64,000 nucleotides of DNA from Stomorhina lunata (Eukaryota > Arthropoda > Insecta > Diptera > Rhiniidae), in assembly GCA_933228675.1 (NCBI GenBank), contig CAKOFX010000006.1:377992-441991 (forward strand), read 5' to 3'. The position numbers were made by a program, and so were the translations under genes. Under the pieces are notes generated by a model. That model was not told where the DNA came from and made no database searches. It saw nothing but the letters and a program-made list of their open reading frames with translations. Positions 37,211 through 49,579 of the stretch are shown here, in pieces (within the stretch, counting starts at the first letter, position 1; each line of letters opens with the position of its first letter).

Positions 37211-39365
37211 ATTTATAATGAAAAATTTTCTTTAGAAAATTTATAATGAAAAATTTTCTTTAGAAAATTTATAATGAAAACTTTTCTATAGAAAATTTAT
37301 AATGAAAAATTTTCTATAGAAAATTTATAATGAAAAATTTTCTATAGAAAATTTATAATGAAAAATTTTCTATAGAAAATTTATAATGAAAAATTTTCTA
37401 TAGAAAATTTATAATGAAAAATTTTCTATAGAAAATTTATAATGAAAAATTTTCTATAGAAAATTTATAATGAAAAATTTTCTATAGAAAATTTTTAATG
37501 AAAAATTTTCTATAGAAAATTTATAATGAAAAATTTTCTATAAAAAATTTATAATGAAAAATTTTCTATAGAAAATTCATAATGAAAAATTTTCTATAGA
37601 AAATTCATAATGAAAAATTTTCTATAGAAAATTTATAATGAAAAATTTTCTATAGAAAATTTATAATGAAAAATTTTCTATAGAAAATTTATAATGAAAA
37701 ATTTTCTAGAGAAAATTTATAAAGAAAAATTTTTTATAGAAAATTTATAAAGAAAAATTTTCTATAGAAAATTTATAATGAAAAATTTTCTATAGAAAAT
37801 TTTTAATGAAAAATTTTCTATAGAAAATTTATAATGAAAAATTTTCTATAGAAAATTTATAATGAAAAATTTTCTATAGAAAATTTATAATGAAAAATTT
37901 TCTGGAGAAAATTTATAATGAAAAATTTTCTATAGAAAATTTATAATGAAAAATTTTCTAGAGAAAATTTCTAATGAAAAATTTTCTATAGAAAATTTCT
38001 AATGAAAAATTTTCTATAGAAAATTTCTAATGAAAAATTTTCTATACAAAATTTCTAATGAAAAATTTTCTATAGAAAGTTTCTAATGAAAAATTTTCTA
38101 TAGAAAATTTATAATGAAAAATTTTCTATAGAAAATTTTTAATGAAAAATTTTCTATAGAAAATTTATAATGAAAAATTTTCTATAGAAAATTTCTAATG
38201 AAAAATTTTCTATAGAAAATTTTAATGAAAAATTTTCTATAGAAAATTTCTAATGAAAAATTTTCTATAGAAAATTTCTAATGAAAAATTTTCTATAGAA
38301 AATTCATAATGTAAAATTTTCTATAGAAAATTTATAATGAAAAATTTTCTATAGAAAATTTATAATGAAAAATTTTCTATAGAAAATTTATAATGAAAAA
38401 TTTTCTATAGAAAATTTATAATGAAAAATTTTCTATAGAAAATTTATAATGAAAAATTTTCTATAGAAAATTTATAATGAAAAATTTTCTATAGAAAATT
38501 TATAATGAAAAATTTTCTATAGAAAATTTTTAATGAAAAATTTTCTATAGAAAATTTATTATGAAAAATTTTCTAGAGAAAATTTATAATGAAAAATTTT
38601 CTAGAGAAAATTTATAATGAAAAATTTTCTAGAGAAAATTTATAATGAAAAATTTTCTATAGAAAATTTCTAATGAAAAATTTTCTATAGAAAATTTCTA
38701 ATGAAAAATTTTCTATAGAAAATTTCTAATGAAAAATTTTCTATAGAAAATTTCTAATGAAAAATTTTCTTTAGAAAATTTCTAATGAAAAATTTTTTAT
38801 AGAAAATTTCTAATGAAAAATTTTCTATAGAAAATTTATAATGAAAAATTTTCTATAGAAAATTTCTAATGAAAAATTTTCTATAGAAAATTTCTAATGA
38901 AAAATTTGCTATAGAAAATTTATAACGAAAAATTTTCTATAGAAAATTTATAATGAAAAATTTTCTATAGAAAATTTATAATGAAAAATTTTCTAGAGAA
39001 AATTTATTATGAAAAATTTTCTAGAGAAAATTTATAATGAAAAATTTTCTATAGAAAATTTATAATGAAAAATTTTCTATAGAAAATTTCTAATGAAAAA
39101 TTTTCTATAGAAAATTTCTAATGAAAAATTTTCTATAGAAAATTTATAATGAAAAATTTTCTCAAGAAAATTTATAATGAAAAATTTTCTAAAGAAAATT
39201 TATAATGAAAAATTTTCTAAAGAAAATTTATAATGAAAAATTTTCTATAGAAAATTTATAATGAAAAATTTTCTATAGAAAATTTCTAACAAAAAATTTT
39301 CTATAGAAAATTTCTAACGAAAAATTTTCTATAGAAAATTTATAACGAAAAATTTATAACGAAAA
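37211..39365 (-). repeat. 28-bp palindromic array, inverted block
   Basis: The linker now reads ATAATGAAAAA, the reverse complement of TTTTTCATTAT, so units point the other way for about 2.15 kb. Marker variants match the forward block in reverse: AGAGAAAATTTATAAAGAAA followed by TTTTTTATAG near 37706 mirrors TATAAAAAATTTTTCTTTAT and CTCTAG near 36363-36392. Confidence 0.95.
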
Positions 39366-40470
39366 ATTTATAGAAAATTTTTCATTAGAAATTTTCTCTA
39401 GAAAATTTTTCATTATAAATTTTCTATAGAAAATTTTTCATTATAAATTTTCTATAGAAAATTTTTCATTATAAATTTTCTATAGAAAATTTTTCATTAA
39501 AAATTTTCTATAGAAAATTTTTCATTATAAATTTTCTATAGAAAATTTTTCATTATAAATTTTCTATAGAAAATTTTTCGTTATAAATTTTCTATAGAAA
39601 ATTTTTCTTTATAAATTTTCTATAAAAAATTTTTCTTTATAAATTTTCTCTAGAAAATTTTTCATTATAAATTTTCTATAGAAAATTTTTCATTATAAAT
39701 TTTCTATAGAAAATTTTTCATTATAAATTTTCTATAGAAAATTTTTCATTATAAATTTTCTATAGAAAATTTTTCATTATAAATTTTTTATAGAAAATTT
39801 TTCATTATAAATTTTCTATAGAAAATTTTTCATTAAAAATTTTCTATAGAAAATTTTTCATTATAAATTTTCTATAGAAAATTTTTCATTATAAATTTTC
39901 TATAGAAAATTTTTCATTATAAATTTTCTATAGAAAATTTTTCATTATAAATTTTCTATAGAAAATTTTTCATTATAAATTTTCTATAGAAAATTTTTCA
40001 TTATAAATTTTCTATAGAAAATTTTTCATTATAAATTTTCTATAGAAAATTTTTCATTATAAATTTTCTATAGAAAATTTTTCATTATAAATTTTCTATA
40101 GAAAATTTTTCATTATAAATTTTCTATAGAAAATTTTTCATTATAAATTTTCTATAGAAAATTTTTCATTATAAATTTTTTATAGAAAATTTTTCATTAT
40201 AAATTTTCTATAGAAAATTTTTCATAATAAATTTTCTATAGAAAATTTTTCATTATAAATTTTCTATAGAAAATTTTTCATTATAAATTTTCTATAGAAA
40301 ATTTTTCATTATAAATTTTCTATAGAAAATTTTTCATTATAAATTTTCTATAGAAAATTTTTCATTATAAATTTTCTATAGAAAATTTTTCATTATAAAT
40401 TTTCTATAGAAAATTTTTCATTATAAATTTTCTATAGAAAATTTTTCATTATAAATTTTCTATAGAACAT
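39366..40470 (+). repeat. 28-bp palindromic array, second forward block
   Basis: Polarity returns to TTTTTCATTATAAATTTTCT after the junction AACGAAAAATTTATAACGAA at about 39350. The first 280 bp repeat the variant order seen at about 36150-36410, including TATAAAAAATTTTTCTTTAT then CTCTAG. The array ends abruptly at about 40468 (CTATAGAACATTTTTGTAAA). Confidence 0.95.
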
Positions 40471-41734
40471 TTTTGTAAAAAATCTAAGATATAAATAAAT
40501 TTACAAACTTGTCCAAGTAGACACTGTCCTCTTTAATCTTGATTTACTCATCTTTAATTTTGATTTCTTGGTTTTTGCCATGAGTTAATCCCCCAATTGA
40601 AAAGTGTAAAAGTGCCTCTATTATTTAGTTGGTGTTCAAAAACTGTTTGTGTTATTTTCAAGTTTTATTTGTATTTTTTTTTTAGCATTTTCTTTCTCTT
40701 GTTAAGTTCTTTAGAAACGTGAGGCTATTAAATTCAATATCAACTTAAAATGTTAACTCTGCAACAATTTTGACTTTCTCGTCTTTAGAATCATAAAACT
40801 GAATGTTAAGGATATTATATTTTATGGCATATTTTTTCATGATAATGTTTGAGAGTTTTCAACTTCGTTTGAGGTTTAGAATATTTGGCTTTTCAGTTTT
40901 CATTATTATAGCAGTTTTTGTGCAAAAGAAATATTCTTTAGGTTAAAAAATTTATATGAGGTGTAATGTAATACAACTCAATAATACAAAATAATAAAAT
41001 TCACTATATCGACCTCAAAAACGCTTTTGTAGTTATAATATCCTAAGTTACCTTATTATTTATCACTAAGTTAAAATTATATTAGTACCTATATTTAAAG
41101 TTAAGTTAAATAAAACTATAACTACCTTTTATCCTTGATGTATAAAATATAATGTAAAAACTCAAAAATTCTGATTAAAATTACATTGATTTCGGTCTAT
41201 GCTGTACGTAGCGTGAATACTGTCATGACTTAAAAAATCATTCTAGAACCCAGCTCTTTACGAATATATAATAAGACGTTTAGTCTTAACAAAATGTTCT
41301 TAGTAAAATATAAAAATTGATAGCATATTTTTTTGAAAAATGTGGAATTTTTTTATTTTTGATTCCTTAAAAACTAAAAAAAGTCGGACAGAAAAATTAA
41401 TTTTCTATTTTTGAAGTGAAATAACTTAAAACCTATAACAGTTATTATAGTGAAGTAAGCATGTTTCTTCTTTATTTCTAAAAGTTTATTAAAATATCTA
41501 AATTATCAACCAAAAAATGTTTTACTTCTGAGGTGGTCTACTTTGACGCCCAATAATTCACCAGTTAATCCTTAATCAGAAAGCTAGGGTCATCATTAAC
41601 AATTTCCTCATACATTTTAATGCAATCAGAATAACAGTTTAGAAATTACAGATTTATTACCATTTATTTTTTGTTTTAAGCCACTGTGCGTAGTTTAACA
41701 TAAAAAAAGACAAATTTAAAACCTACAATATAAC
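40471..41734. other. Unassigned AT-rich sequence
   Basis: No gene, RNA or repeat recognised in about 1.26 kb. Confidence 0.4.
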
Positions 41735-42906
41735 TTACGCCTGTCTGTTTATCTGTCTGTTGTTGTCACGATAGGGCCTAAACAAAAGGAGCTAGGTTAC
41801 TGAAATTTGGCAAAAATATTTCCCATTTCTTGGAAAATTTTGGTATTGAAATTGGGCGAAATCGGTTTACATTTGATCATAGCTCCCGTATAACCTCGTC
41901 TATGAATATTTGCTAATAAATGACAAATTATAATAGCTATGATAAATTTGGATAGAAGTTTTACATAAGTACTAGACAGCATATAAAATTTCATCCAAAT
42001 CGGTTCACATTTATCCAAAGCTCCCATACAAAAAACTTACGGAAACAGCCTAAATCCCACCAGAATACACTTAAATGCCAATAAATGATAAACTGTAAAA
42101 GCTTCGGCCACTAAATTTAGCACAAGGAATGTCAATGCCAACCACTGAGCAAAATTTTGTTACAATCGGTCAATATTTGACCATAGCTCCCATATAAAAA
42201 ACTTAGGGAAACACAAATATACAAAAACAAAAGGGGGCTTATGTCCGTCCGTCTGTCAGATAAAAGCGCGATAGCGCCCTTACGAACAGAGCTAGAGGAA
42301 CAAAATTTTACAAAAGTGGTTTGGATATCTTGAAAAAGTTGTTTATTAAAAATGGACAAAATCGGTTCACATTTAGTTAGAGCTCCCATATAACCACGAT
42401 CCGGGAAAGATATTAATGCTGATAAATTAAATAAATTAAATTAGCTATTGGTCAGTATATCAAATTTTACAGGAATCGGTCTATATTTGACTATAGCTTT
42501 TATATATAAAACACTCCCGGAAACCAAAAAAAATGTAGCAAAGGCCAGTTAAAAGCTATTAAACTAGAAACTATGACAGCTATAACCACTTAATTTTGCA
42601 AGAATAAGCTTTATATAAATACCAACCAGTGTATAATTATAATTTTGTAACAATCGGTCTACATTTGGCTATAGTTCTTATATAACATACCTTTTTTATA
42701 TCTACAATCAAAAAGACTTGGAGGTACATTCATTATACTAAGATTGCACCTACGGAATTAGATAGTTATCAATCAATATTCAGCCCATACTTTATATACG
42801 GTTGATTTGTTAGGAACTTCTTACAAAATATATGGAATATATTCACAACTATTAACGTGTTTGGACTAACTACACATTAATCACAGCGTAAAGTATTTAA
42901 CAACTT
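41735..42906 (-). repeat. Family-1 repeat, left part (interrupted by Helitron C)
   Basis: It starts CTGTCTGTTTATCTGTCTGT, runs through internal blocks and stops at GTAAAGTATTTAACAACTTA. The next family-1 bases (TTAATGTAAAACTATACCCG) appear only after the Helitron, at 44440. Confidence 0.85.
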
Positions 42907-44380
42907 AGTACCTGGTAGACCGAGCCTTGCTCGGAGCTTTATGATAAGCATTTTGAGGAAAATTTTAAAGTTTTTATATATTTTATATTATAAAGTGCTA
43001 AAATAAATTTAGAGGAAAGACATTGTAGAAATATTCAGTTAATTTTGAATTATTTTATTTATTTTGTCCGACCAACACGTAGTTTGCATAGTTTACAGTT
43101 TAACTCATTTTGAATAATTTTGGAAATAACTCATATCAACAGAAACCTCTGTCGACTCATGCGCAACAACTTTGCTAAAGATTATAGTCTGATCAAATGC
43201 ACAGTTTACGATTTAATTCATTTTGAGTAGTTTTCTGTGGCGCCACCTGTCGGACTTTGGTCATTCCAATTAAAAAACCTTCGTCGGATTATCAGCAATA
43301 ACTTTGCTAAAAATTATAGCATGATTAAATGTACAGCACACGATTAAATTGACTTTAAGTAAATTTCAGTGGCGCCACCTGTCGAAATTTCTTCATACCA
43401 ACTAAGAAACCTTCGTCGGCTCATGTGCAACAACTTTGCTAAAGATTGTAGCATGATTAAATGTACAGATTACGATTAAATTGACTTTGAGTAAGTTTCT
43501 GTAGCGCCACCTGTCGGAAATTATTCATGCTAACAAAAAAGCCTTCGTCGGCTCATGCGCTACAACTTTGCTAAAGATCATAGCATGATCAAATGTACAG
43601 TTTACGATTTAATTAATTTTTAGTAATTTTCAGTGGCGCCATCTGTCGGAAATTAGTCTTATCAACTTTAAAACCTTCGCCGGCTTATCCGCAACATCTT
43701 CGCTAAAGAGCATAACACAATCAAATTCACAGTTTACTATTCTATAAAGAACATACATACAGACAAACATTCATTTGTTTAAAATAATACTAATTTTTCC
43801 CCCTTTTTATTCCCTAATTTCTAAAAGTTCCATATGTATATTTGGTACTTTTTTGGTGCCAATTGAATTCGGTACATTTTTTTAAAACGCATTTAACATA
43901 ATGTATAATGTTCCTATTCATATTACTTTGGAGATGTTAAGTTATCATTTTATCCCTTTTTTACCCATTTTGGCTCCAAAATCAAAAAAGTACCAAATAC
44001 GTGTTTCATGTTTTTTTTACATCTATTGATTGCAGTACCAAGTTTCTTTCTATATTCTTTAGTTTAAAATATAAGAGTGGGTTAAAAAGGTGCCAAAAAA
44101 ACTATTTTCACCCTTTTTTACCCCCTATCGGACATAGTTTCAAAAAAGTACCAAACACCTGTCCGCTTATTTTCAAAGCTGTTTAAAACGTAATTTTAAT
44201 TTTGTTTCTATACCTATTACTTTAGGAGACATAGCGTTTTCGATTTTTTCCATTTTTTACCCGTTTTTACCCTCTTAGAGGTAAAAGTTCCAAAAGTCCC
44301 TTCTTCTTCGACCTATACATCAAAAAAGATACCCACTGTCCAAATTTTATCAAAATCGTTAGAGCCGTTTTCGAGATAGC

Positions 44381-44411
<31 letters not shown>

Positions 44412-44439
44412 CAATTATTGCTCGTTTAAGAATATAAGA
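42907..44439 (-). mobile_element. Helitron-like element, copy C
   Basis: Same ends as copy B: TAGTACCTGGTAGACC with hairpin CCGAGC...GCTCGG at the left and TTAAGAATATAAGA at the right, about 1.53 kb. It sits between AACAACTTA and TTAATGTAAAAC of family 1, which are contiguous elsewhere (for example near 52203), with no target duplication. Confidence 0.88.
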
Positions 44440-44690
44440 TTAATGTAAAACTATACCCGCTTATGAAATCGAATTTGTTCAAAGTAAGGACTAGGGAAAC
44501 CACTTAGATACTCTTAAATGTTGAACTTTAAAGCTACTGTAGCTGAATTAGGTCCAAAGATTTGACCAACTAGCATAATTTTTTTTAGAATTTGGTCCAC
44601 GTTTTGAGTAGATATGTGAGGTATTTTTAACATTAATAAAATTTAATGGTGGGTATATGAGATTTAGCACAGTCGAATATAACACTCTTA
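44440..44690 (-). repeat. Family-1 repeat, right part after Helitron C
   Basis: It runs from TTAATGTAAAACTATACCCG to GTCGAATATAACACTCTTA, where the Harbinger-like MITE interrupts the terminal CTCTTACTTGT. Confidence 0.85.
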
Positions 44691-45223
44691 GTCCCAGTTT
44701 ACATTGTACAACTTTTGTCGTTGCAATTCTTAGTTTGTGGGAAAATAGGGAGAGTAAAAATACTAGGGGAAGAGAGAAACTAAAAGTAGTACACATATGC
44801 ATGTACTCTTGCAATTCGTTTATTCCCCAATTCGTAATTTTAATCGTGAAGTTAGCTGCAAGTATATTTTGACACTTGTTTTATTTTCATATTCATGAGT
44901 GCTCACGTTCAAGTGGTTTTATTTTCAATTGAATTCAATATAAAATTAAAAATATTCAAGAAACTTATTAATTGGTATTTATCAATATCCATTTCGAAAA
45001 ACAATTTCTTTTACACGAAAAATACTTGTTTGAGCACAAATGTATTGTTTTTTTTTTACCACACGAATATACTTAAAAAAGAAAATGTCAAAAATTATGT
45101 ACCTATGCATACGTCAATAAAAAATATCGGCGACAAAAATCGTACAATTTAAACGCAAATGCAATTTTAAAGAAAGAACGACAAAAATCGCGGCGATAAA
45201 GATTGTTCAATGTAAACTGGGAC
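44691..45223. mobile_element. 533-bp MITE, PIF/Harbinger-like (TSD TTA)
   Basis: The left end is GTCCCAGTTTACATTGTACA and the right end (reverse complement) GTCCCAGTTTACATTGAACA. Similarity continues for about 30 bp. It is flanked by TTA at 44688-44690 and 45224-45226. The uninterrupted family-1 end reads CTCTTACTTGT, confirming a 3-bp TTA duplication. A 3-bp TWA target is typical of PIF/Harbinger. The three short frames inside are not protein-like, so it is non-autonomous. Confidence 0.88.
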
Positions 45224-45226
45224 TTA

Positions 45227-45740
45227 CTTGTAGTAAATATATACAATCAAAAAGATTCGGAGATACAATCAACATATTAAGATTGCACCAAGGAAATTAG
45301 ATAGCTATCAATCAATGTCCAGACTTTATATACCGTAGATGCGTTAGGAACTCATAACAAAATACATGGACTTATCTTGTTGCTATCAACAAGTTTATCC
45401 TAACTGAATAAATATTAAGCTAAACGAAAATTATTTAACAGATTATTAATCCTAACCTATACCCGGTTAAAAGATTTAATTTTGTACAAAGGAAATACTA
45501 GGGAAACGACTTACATACTTTTAAATATTGAACCAGAAAGCTACTGCAACCGAATTTAGTCCAAATATTTTACCAACAATACCAACTCACGTAACAACTT
45601 TTTCGAGTTTGATCTACATTTGGAATAAGCTGCACGCCCGTAGATATATGGGATATGTTTCTAAATTTAGCACAACTTGATGGTGGGTATATAAGATTCG
45701 GCACTGCCGAATATAACTTCCTTACTTCTTTAGTTTCAAT
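45227..45740 (-). repeat. Family-1 repeat, truncated copy
   Basis: It begins with TATACAATCAAAAAGATTCG and ends with GTGGGTATATAAGATTCGG, the stem and CTTACTTC. Only about the terminal 500 bp of the family is present. Confidence 0.75.
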
Positions 45741-45967
45741 TAAGAAAAAATTATACAAAATGTTTAATATGTAAAAAGTCTTTTGTTTTCTAATAAATTA
45801 CAATATTTTTAACTATTTTCAATATTATTAATTTATTTCTCTAATAGCATAAGACCGGAAATAAAAAAGAAGAAAAACAACTGGTATGTCAAAATAAATA
45901 TGCCGACTAGTGTATAACATCTCTTTTTTTTATCTACAAGCAAAAGGATTTGGAGGTAGAATAGCTA

Positions 45968-47271
45968 ATGGGTGTTTTTTTTAGAGGTATAGAACTTCGA
46001 ATTGAAATAAAACACAAGAAAATCGTTTTAATGTCCATCAATTTGGCTTTATTGGAAGGATAATTTTATGCCATTAATGTTTAAATATGATTTCGGGCAT
46101 GTGGCCGCCGCGGCTGGCTCGAATAAAGCCAATTCTACAGGTCCAATTTTCAACTACTTTTTCGAGCATATGGGGCCGTATGTTGGCAATAACGCCACGA
46201 ATGTTGGCTTCCAAGTAACCTAACGTTTCTGGTTTGTTGGAGTAGACGAGCGACGACACATATCCCCAAAGAAAATAATCCAGTGGTGTCGAATCGCACG
46301 ATCTTGGTGGCCAATTGACAGGTCCATTCCGCGAAATTATGCGCTCATCGAATGTTTCCTTCAATAAATCAATTGTGACGTGCGCTGTGTGACATGTAGC
46401 GCCGTCTTGTTGGAACCACAACTCATCCACATTCATGCCATCCAATTGGGGAACAAAATAGTCGGTTATCATGGCTCTATACCGGTCTCCATTTATGGTA
46501 ACTGACTCTCTAGCATTATTTCGGAAGAAGTATGGCCCAATGACTCCACCAGGCCATAGAGCACACCAAACAGTCAGTTTTTGTGGATATAATGGCGTCT
46601 CAAGGGTCTCATGTAGAATGTCTTCACTCCAAATGCTCCAATTTTGCTTGTTGACGTAGCCATTCAACCAAAAATGAGCCTCATCACTGAACAAAATTTT
46701 GCGATGAAAATCAGCATCGAGATCAATCTCATTTTCGGCCCATACACCAAAATCACGACGCATTGCATGGTCTCGCGGCTTTAATTCTTACACAAGCTGG
46801 ATCTTGTAAGGTCGCAAGCCAAGATCTTTGTGCAAAATCTTCCATTAAGTTGATGGACAAAGCTCCAATTGCTGTGCACGGTGGCGAATCGATTTATTCG
46901 GGTCCTCTTCAACACTTTGCTCTACAGCGGCAATTGTTTCTTCGGTGCGCACTGTTCGACGTCGCTGCGGATGCGTATTATCACATAGAGTAAACGTAGT
47001 GCGAAAACGATCCATGGTTAACCGAATTAACTGCTCTGATGGACGATTATGTCGACCATAAAATGGACGGAGCTTGCGGTAAACTTCGCGAACTGAACCA
47101 TTATTTTCGAAATAAATTTGCACGATTTGCAAGCGTTGTTCTTTTGTCAACCTGTTCATGATGAAATGGCAAACCAAACTAAATACTAATCACTTGACAG
47201 CTGACAAAATGGCCGCCAGTTAAAAAAGTGATGCCAATTTAAAGTTATATACCTCAATAAAAAACACCCGA
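45968..47271 (-). mobile_element. Mariner-family transposon (DD41D, rosa-like), complete ends
   Basis: The element is 1304 bp. Inverted ends of about 28 bp start GGGTGTTTTTT and share GAGGTATA-AACTT. TA is duplicated at 45966-45967 and 47272-47273. It carries a single transposase on the minus strand. The DD41D spacing matches the rosa group described from tephritid flies. Confidence 0.92.
46074..47159 (-). pseudogene. DD41D mariner transposase with two nonsense codons
   Basis: Start chosen at ATG 47159 (MNRLTKEQRLQIVQIYFENN), giving about 361 codons, the usual mariner length. The N-terminal helix-turn-helix is followed by the catalytic core: Asp in LFSDEAHFW (about 159), Asp in FQQDGATCH (about 252) and Asp in TPLDYFLWG (about 294). 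There are 41 residues between the last two. The frame is continuous from start to stop except for TAA at 46847-46845 (codon 105) and TAA at 46790-46788 (codon 124), the second at a position that reads LV-stop-ELKPRDH. It is therefore recently inactivated, with no frameshift visible. Confidence 0.93.
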
Positions 47272-47911
47272 TATTAATCAATGTGCAGACCTTATATACG
47301 GTAGACACATTAGGAACTCCTAACAAAATACATTTAACTGTTACTATCAACATGTTTATCCTTACTAAATATTAAGCTAAAGGAACAGTATTTAACAGTT
47401 TATTAATGTTAAACTATAGCCGGTTATGAGACCAAATTTTGTTCAATGTAAATACTAGTGAAACCCCTAAGATACTTTTAAATGTTGAACTATAAAGCTA
47501 CTGCAACCGAATTTAGTCCAAATATTCTACCAACAATACCAACTAGCGTAACAATTTTTTTCGAATTTGGCCCACATTTTGAATTAGCTGCAAACTCGTA
47601 GATTATGAGAAATTTTTCTTAATTTAACACAACTTGATGATTTGTATATTAGATTCGGCACAGCCGAATATGACAGTCTTACTTATTCAGCTTTAGTTAA
47701 TTTAGATTTTTTTTGCTAAAACAAAATACCACTAAGTGTTTCTCATAAGGTAAATATTCATTTTTCATCTACATCTGCAAACGTATGTATAATTTCCAAA
47801 TAACAATAAGTCACATAACGTATAGTCCCTATACATACCAAAACACACCATTCACTTTATACCATATCTCATATCATATCTTTGTTCGTATACAACAAGT
47901 CATATCTCAAC

Positions 47912-49571
47912 CAGTGTTGCCACCAACCAAATGTTAAATTACACATGGATCGTGCCAAAATTACACATGAAATTAGAAATTACACATGATTTTTTTTTGC
48001 CAAAATAACATGTTTTGAATTTAATAAATTTTTTTTGTAAAAAATAAAAAAAATGATTTGTAGTTTTTTAATTTAATGTTCATCGTTTTTTTGTTTCATA
48101 ACGCATGAAAATGTATACCTACTATTTCAAATCGTTATGAAAAACTTCTCTAACTAATGCATTTGCCGTTCGGAGCCGGCGTTAAAACGTAGGTCCCTTT
48201 CAATGAGTCTAAAAATAGAATCGGATGCAGCTCATTGTCTGAGAGAAGTACCCCTTGTTCCAATATAATTCCCCGACAACATTCCAATTGGATCAAGGGG
48301 TACTTCTCTCAGACAATGAGCTGCATCCGATTCTATTTTTAGACTCATTGAAAGGGACCTACGTTTTAACGCCGGCTCCGAACGGCAAATGCATTAGTTA
48401 GAGAAGTTTTTCATAGCCTAATACTCAATAACCAGTGGCTAGCTGAGTTATGAGGTGAACCGCCGCTTTTTTGAAAATTAATTTTTTCAAGAGGGCCTGA
48501 CAGGGATTGAACTTGGGACCTCTGGTATGCTAGGCGGATGACTAACCTGCTATACCACGGCGGTTCACAAAATCGTTACTTAGCACTTAAAAATAAACAA
48601 AATGAAATACATAACGACTATATTGAAAATCATTTTTTGTGTAGGTTCGAAAATTGGTCCACCATTAATAATCTTTTGCAAAGTAGGAAACAATGTATCT
48701 CCAAAGAATTCTTTAAATCAAAAACTTTTATCCAATAATCTTCTTGCTCCAAAGCCCAAAAGTTTCAAAATCGAAAAGTGCATGTCAAGAGTTTGCAAAT
48801 CGACATTGAAGAATGAAAATCTTTTTGTTAAACATATATCTCTCCTTCTCCGAGAAAAGGGACATAGTGTATGAAAATAAAGTTTTGAGAAAAATTAAAA
48901 AAATTAAATTTTAATTTTTTTCTCATTTGTATCGATTTTTCCAAGTTAGTTTTGTACGTTTTTATGGCAAATAAATTTTTATCAAAAATCTAACTCATTT
49001 CATCTTATTCTAAGCCCTTTTAGGTACCAGAATCCACTGCTAACTCTAAACCCGTTTTTTGACACACTAGGTTCTTTTTCTCGGAAAAGGTCACATATAA
49101 TGATTGAAGTTGAAAAGTTTGGGCAATTTTGGGATCAACAATATCCGCAATTGAATTAATATCGTCACTTAAATTAAATATTGTTTTGATTTGAAGAATA
49201 TAAAATTCTCGAAAATCATGAAGTATAATTTTTTTTCCCGAATTAGAGATTATGGTCAGAGATTCATGAGCAGCAATACCAATATATCATATTCTTTAAT
49301 AAACATGTATATTTTAATCTGAATGGTTGATTTCCCATATGCACTGGGATTTTGAAACATACACTCTTATGTAGTTAGAATAAAAAGTTTGCATTATGGG
49401 ACGCACATAAATTTATTTTTTAAAATGCAAGTTTTGAAAACTGTTAGTACTCAAAAATGACAAAAATTTAAATTACACATGAATTACACTTGCAGCCAAT
49501 TACACATCGGCTACACATGAAAATAAAAATTACACATGATATGTGTAATTACACCTAAAGTGGCAACACTG
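47912..49571. mobile_element. Non-autonomous hAT transposon with 8-bp TSD (contains a SINE)
   Basis: It has a 12-bp inverted repeat CAGTGTTGCCAC at both ends and the duplication ATCTCAAC at 47904-47911 and 49572-49579. ATTACACATG-type motifs cluster just inside both ends (three on the left, four or more on the right), as subterminal transposase-binding repeats do in hATs. It is 1660 bp including the 432-bp SINE and its TSD. The 90-codon frame at 48602-48874 shows no hAT dimerisation or catalytic motif, so no transposase is supported. Confidence 0.92.
48138..48569 (-). mobile_element. SINE inserted as an inverted dimer (foldback)
   Basis: Positions 48267-48569 hold a full-length minus-strand copy of the SINE at 11847. 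Positions 48138-48265 hold its tail-proximal half in the opposite orientation. The two meet tail to tail around a loop of about 22 bases, giving a stem of about 128 bp. The direct repeat AAATCGTTA occurs at 48129-48137 and 48570-48578, so the whole structure looks like one insertion. The tRNA-like head (48497-48568) again has CTAGCAT and GTTCAATCCC on the minus strand. Confidence 0.88.
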
Positions 49572-49579
49572 ATCTCAAC

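Larger units (their letters stand above)
45888..47690 (-). repeat. Family-1 repeat interrupted by the mariner
   Basis: The left part is 45888-45967 and the right part 47272-47690. Other copies read TAGCTATCAATCAATG across the insertion point. Here TAGCTA precedes and TATTAATCAATG follows the mariner. It ends GATTCGGCACAGCCGAATAT and GTCTTACTTATT. Confidence 0.8.

Noticed and set aside
19936..40470. Regular 28-31 bp repeats that could be taken for a CRISPR array
   Set aside because: The units are contiguous with no unique spacers, are A/T palindromes, show graded divergence and lie in a eukaryotic TE landscape. They are minisatellites.
46763..46993. 76-codon plus-strand frame opposite the mariner (also 46471-46659)
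   Set aside because: Antisense shadow of the transposase gene.
48602..48874. Possible transposase fragment within the hAT
   Set aside because: No hAT catalytic or dimerisation motif is recognisable. The frame is short and AT-rich. I cannot support a function.
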